From contig JAISZV010000217.1 of assembly GCA_031284475.1 (NCBI GenBank), positions 1 to 6,733 on the forward strand: a DNA stretch of 6,733 nt. The letters run 5' to 3'. The notes under the pieces were generated by a model that did no database searches, was not told where the DNA came from, and saw nothing but the letters and a program-made list of their open reading frames with translations. Source of the DNA: Proteiniphilum sp. (GTDB lineage: Bacteria; Bacteroidota; Bacteroidia; Bacteroidales; Dysgonomonadaceae). The translations under genes and the position numbers were made by a program. This document shows positions 3,903 through 6,733 of the stretch, in pieces; the first letter of the stretch is position 1; every line of letters begins with the position of its first letter.

Positions 3903-6329
3903 TTACTCTTTCCCTTTGTTCTTTACATATTTTTCCAACCACTGATCCTGCTCCCACAAAAGGTGTAACACGTTTTCGCGAGCGGCATACCCGTGGCTTT
4001 CCTTCGGCAGGATCACCAGGCGGACAGGCGCGCCGAAACTTTTCAACGCCTGGAAATAACGTTCGCTCTGCATGGTGTGCGTGCCGGAATTGTCGTCGCT
4101 TTCCCCGTGTACAAGCAGCAGGGGCGTTTTCATCTTATCCGCGTGCATAAAAGGAGACATGGCGTTATATGTTTCGGATGCAATCCAGTAACTGCGCTCT
4201 TCCGCCTGAAAGCCGAATGGGGTGAGCGAACGGTTATACGCCCCGCTGCGGGCGATACCCGCGGCAAACAGACCGGAATGGGTAAGCAGGTTCGCCGTCA
4301 TAAACGCGCCGTAGGAATGCCCTCCCACGGCAACCCGCGCCCGGTCGATGTACCCCAGCGCATCCACGGCGTCGATGGCCGCTTTGGCATTGGCCGTCAG
4401 TTGCTCCACAAAAGTGTCGTTGGGTTGTTCGTCTCCTTCCCCTACGATGGGAAAGGCCGCATCATCCAGAATCGCATAGCCGCGCGTTACCCAGTAAACA
4501 GGGTTTCCGTATGACAGATAGGTGAATGAATTGGGATTAGCCGTTGTTTGACCCGCACTGCTCCGGTCTTTATATTCGGTGGGATATGCCCAGATGATCA
4601 TCGGCAGTTTTTCTTTTTTCTCCCTGTCGTAACCGGCCGGCAGATACAATGTCCCGGTAAGTTCCACCCCATCGTCGCGCTTATAGCTGATCACTTTCTT
4701 ATATACGTTCTCAATACTCTTGAACGGGTTTTCAAAAGCGGTTAACGCTTCCGGGGCGCGCTTGTTCCTGATGTTACGGATATAATAATTGGGATATTCC
4801 GCCGGCGACTCGATCCGGGTGATGACCGTACCTTTTTTACTATCGACAAATGTGACCAATTCTTCTACTTTATCGGTATAAGCGGATTGATAGATTCGTT
4901 TCGTTTGCAGCGTTTTCAGATCCAGTTCGTCGATAAAAGGGAATTGCCCTTCCGCCGTAAAACCGTCTCCGAAAAAGTAAATCGAATTTCCGTCCATTTT
5001 CAACGTATAGGTTCCCAGCGCATTTTTTTCGGTTTGCGGATAACCGGGATCATCATAGACATTCTGGTAGTTCCGGTCGGAAATAATACGCGGCGGCTGT
5101 TTGTTATCCGACGGGGCGAACACATACGTCTTCTGATTGCGGGTATTCCACCAGCGGTCGCGAAGAATGGCATATTCGTCGTTTCCCCATGTAACGCCCG
5201 TGTAACGGTTAATGGTTTTCGCCAATGAGCGGGGCGTAGCGGTAAACGGAGCGTCGATCTCGAACAGTTCATCGCGGAAATCCGCTTTCACCTCCGGATC
5301 GCCTTTATCGAGCGCCTCTACCCAGTAGAGGGTGGCCGGCTTGTCGGAGCGCCAGTAAATATTCCGCTTTCCTTCCTGCGTAGCCATAAAGCCTATAGGA
5401 AGATTGTCGAGCAACGGTTGTTCGCTGAATTTCATCACAAAATTTCCATCGGCGCCGTAAATCTCCGTTATGTTCGGAAAACTGTAATAGGGGACTGTAT
5501 ACGAGAACGGGCGGGAAAGGGTGGTCAGCAACAGGTATTTTCCATCCGGGGAAAATGACTGTTCGAGGTACATCCCTGCATCTTTCCATTGCGTCATTGA
5601 TCCGTTGAGCCCAACCTTATGCAGTTCCGACGTCATCAGCATTTCAAAATTGACCTCATCTACCGGGTTTTTCAACAGATCCTGATAGGTGCGGTTTTGA
5701 GAGACCTGCCCGTCGCTGACGGAAACAACCGGCCCTTCCGGCAAAGTTTTTTGGGTATCAATCAGGGCGGGGCGTTTTTTGGGGAGGAGTCTCACCAGCA
5801 GGCCGCTCCCATCTTTGAACCAACTGTATGGAAATCCGGCATTGGCATTTATAACAGCGTCCGTTAATCTTCTTGCGTGCAAGGTTTTCAGGTCGGCAAT
5901 CCAGAGTTCCACTCCGTTTTCCACGGTATTGGTAAAAGCGAGTTTCGTTTCATCGGGCGAAAGGGATACATTGGCTATAAGCGGCTCGGAGGGTAATCCT
6001 TGTATCTGTTTCACCTCTTTGTCCGTCGTTTTTTTATAGCGGATATTATTGGAATAGGTAACGGCGCTCGATATATTGGCGTTGGGATTGATGCGAAGGC
6101 CTGCCAGCCGCACCTCAGGCCGGTTGAGATCCGACAGCATTTTAAACGTATTCCGGTAAAAGAACAGCATCTGCTCGCCTTTACTATCTATACTTACCGT
6201 GGGGGCTCTCTCTATATCTACCAGTTCCAGAATCTCTTCCGGCGGCGTTTGATAGGTGATATTTTCCTGCGATTCAACAAACCGGGTTGTCATAAGCAAA
6301 ACAAATAAAAAGATATAAATTCGTTTCAT
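3903..6329 (-). CDS. Exported S9D-type serine peptidase (glutamyl endopeptidase-like)
   Basis: This 808-residue protein is a prolyl-oligopeptidase-clan (S9) serine peptidase. Residues 1 to about 20 (MKRIYIFLFVLLMTTRFVES) are a signal peptide, so it acts in the periplasm or is surface-linked; there is no lipobox Cys. About residues 40-520 form the N-terminal beta-propeller, with repeated motifs such as SLSPDETKLAFT, WIADL and SFSPDGKYLLLTT. The C-terminal alpha/beta hydrolase domain (about 540-808) carries GGHSYGAF with nucleophile Ser672, HGESDDN with Asp745, and ESHGY with His779, so the triad is complete and normally spaced. GEGDE (630-634), NDTFVEQL, ARSGAYNRSLTPFGFQ and TMQSERYFQAL match the S9D subfamily that includes plant chloroplast glutamyl endopeptidase, so cleavage after Glu is likely but inferred. 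The ATG at 6329 gives the signal peptide directly; no Shine-Dalgarno site is seen. It lies 28 bases after the SDR gene, probably in one operon. Confidence 0.9.
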   Translation of the reverse strand: MKRIYIFLFVLLMTTRFVESQENITYQTPPEEILELVDIERAPTVSIDSKGEQMLFFYRNTFKMLSDLNRPEVRLAGLRINPNANISSAVTYSNNIRYKKTTDKEVKQIQGLPSEPLIANVSLSPDETKLAFTNTVENGVELWIADLKTLHARRLTDAVINANAGFPYSWFKDGSGLLVRLLPKKRPALIDTQKTLPEGPVVSVSDGQVSQNRTYQDLLKNPVDEVNFEMLMTSELHKVGLNGSMTQWKDAGMYLEQSFSPDGKYLLLTTLSRPFSYTVPYYSFPNITEIYGADGNFVMKFSEQPLLDNLPIGFMATQEGKRNIYWRSDKPATLYWVEALDKGDPEVKADFRDELFEIDAPFTATPRSLAKTINRYTGVTWGNDEYAILRDRWWNTRNQKTYVFAPSDNKQPPRIISDRNYQNVYDDPGYPQTEKNALGTYTLKMDGNSIYFFGDGFTAEGQFPFIDELDLKTLQTKRIYQSAYTDKVEELVTFVDSKKGTVITRIESPAEYPNYYIRNIRNKRAPEALTAFENPFKSIENVYKKVISYKRDDGVELTGTLYLPAGYDREKKEKLPMIIWAYPTEYKDRSSAGQTTANPNSFTYLSYGNPVYWVTRGYAILDDAAFPIVGEGDEQPNDTFVEQLTANAKAAIDAVDALGYIDRARVAVGGHSYGAFMTANLLTHSGLFAAGIARSGAYNRSLTPFGFQAEERSYWIASETYNAMSPFMHADKMKTPLLLVHGESDDNSGTHTMQSERYFQALKSFGAPVRLVILPKESHGYAARENVLHLLWEQDQWLEKYVKNKGKE

Positions 6330-6357
6330 TGTGGATATGTTTTATATTTACCATGCG

Positions 6358-6733
6358 CTATATTTTATGAAAAACAGAGGCCGACGCCTGTGCGGTGGGC
6401 ATTACGACCATATCGTTGATATTTACGTGCGGCGGGCGAGAAACCGCAAACCAGATGCACTCCGCTACATCGCCGGCCACTAAACATTCGTAACCCTCAT
6501 ATACTTTACCGGCGCGGGCCTTGTCGCCGTGAAAACGCACGATGGAAAACTCCGTTTCCACAGCGCCGGGACAAATCTGCGTCACCTTTATATTATGAGG
6601 AAGCAGGTCGAAGCGCATCCCTTTCGTCAATGCGTCCACGGCATGTTTGGTGGAGCAATATACGTTTCCGTTGGGATAGACCTCTTTTCCGGCAATGGAT
6701 CCGATGTTGACGATATGCCCGCTTTCGCGTTGC
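6358..6733 (-). CDS. Short-chain dehydrogenase/reductase, YdfG-like (5' end cut by window)
   Basis: The minus strand is open from the window edge to a TAG at 6360-6358, giving the last 125 residues of a classical NAD(P)-dependent short-chain dehydrogenase. Visible motifs are HIVNIGSIAG (catalytic Ser codon 6699-6697), NVYCSTKHAV with the YxxxK catalytic Tyr (6660-6658) and Lys (6648-6646), and ICPGAVETEF, the PG motif after the nicotinamide site. The tail PPHVNINDMVVMPTAQASA closely follows the C-terminus of YdfG-type enzymes, which oxidise 3-hydroxy acids such as serine, allo-threonine or 3-hydroxypropionate. The N-terminal TGxxxGxG cofactor site is outside the window. A GTG at 6639 can make a shorter ORF, but the catalytic motifs lie upstream of it, so it is not the start. 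The gene is followed after 28 bases by the S9D peptidase. Substrate is inferred from family resemblance only. Confidence 0.9.
   Translation of the reverse strand, partial: QRESGHIVNIGSIAGKEVYPNGNVYCSTKHAVDALTKGMRFDLLPHNIKVTQICPGAVETEFSIVRFHGDKARAGKVYEGYECLVAGDVAECIWFAVSRPPHVNINDMVVMPTAQASASVFHKI

Noticed and set aside
3993..6308. Several plus-strand ORFs of 65-173 codons opposite the S9 peptidase
   Set aside because: They are complementary-strand shadows of a gene with a full catalytic triad and signal peptide; their translations are low-complexity and unrecognisable.

Overview
The window looks like chromosomal DNA from a Bacteroidales-type member of the Bacteroidota. The evidence is a TAnnTTTG promoter element, start codons without Shine-Dalgarno sites in A/T-rich leaders, a Bacteroidota-style HU-like protein, a secreted S9D (glutamyl endopeptidase-type) peptidase, and remnants of an IS transposase and an AAA+/DUF4143-type ATPase that resemble Bacteroidales copies. 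Genus cannot be read from the sequence.

Left part (1-2649): the last codons of an unidentified plus-strand gene are followed by a 442-base leader. The leader holds a clear cobalamin riboswitch (about 146-363) with a promoter placed so that transcription should begin at its first stem. It controls a complete TonB-dependent outer membrane receptor of the micronutrient (BtuB) type, so this is most simply a vitamin B12 uptake gene repressed by cobalamin. The leader repeats the 5' strand of riboswitch stem P1 just past the aptamer, which gives a ready-made mutually exclusive pairing.

Middle (2650-3902): a minus-strand scar joins, in one reading frame, the first ~45-50 codons of an IS transposase (with an internal amber codon) to the last ~55-65 codons of an AAA+/DUF4143-like ATPase. 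Next comes a short HU-like DNA-binding protein on the plus strand, whose start is ambiguous (GTG, or an ATG one frame away), and a strong terminator hairpin. The remaining ~390 bases have no credible gene but are highly structured: six contiguous 22-bp tandem units in an ordered A-B-A-A-A-B pattern, two related GC-rich hairpins sharing CGCCGCAAGCGG, and a small GGGG/CCCC hairpin before the convergent peptidase gene.

Right part (3903-6733): two minus-strand genes 28 bases apart, probably one operon. The upstream one is a short-chain dehydrogenase (YdfG-like) cut by the window edge. The downstream one is a complete exported S9D serine peptidase resembling the plant chloroplast glutamyl endopeptidase.

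No defence system, CRISPR array or biosynthetic cluster is visible. The least explained signals are the 22-bp array with its neighbouring hairpins and the alternative pairing in the riboswitch expression platform.
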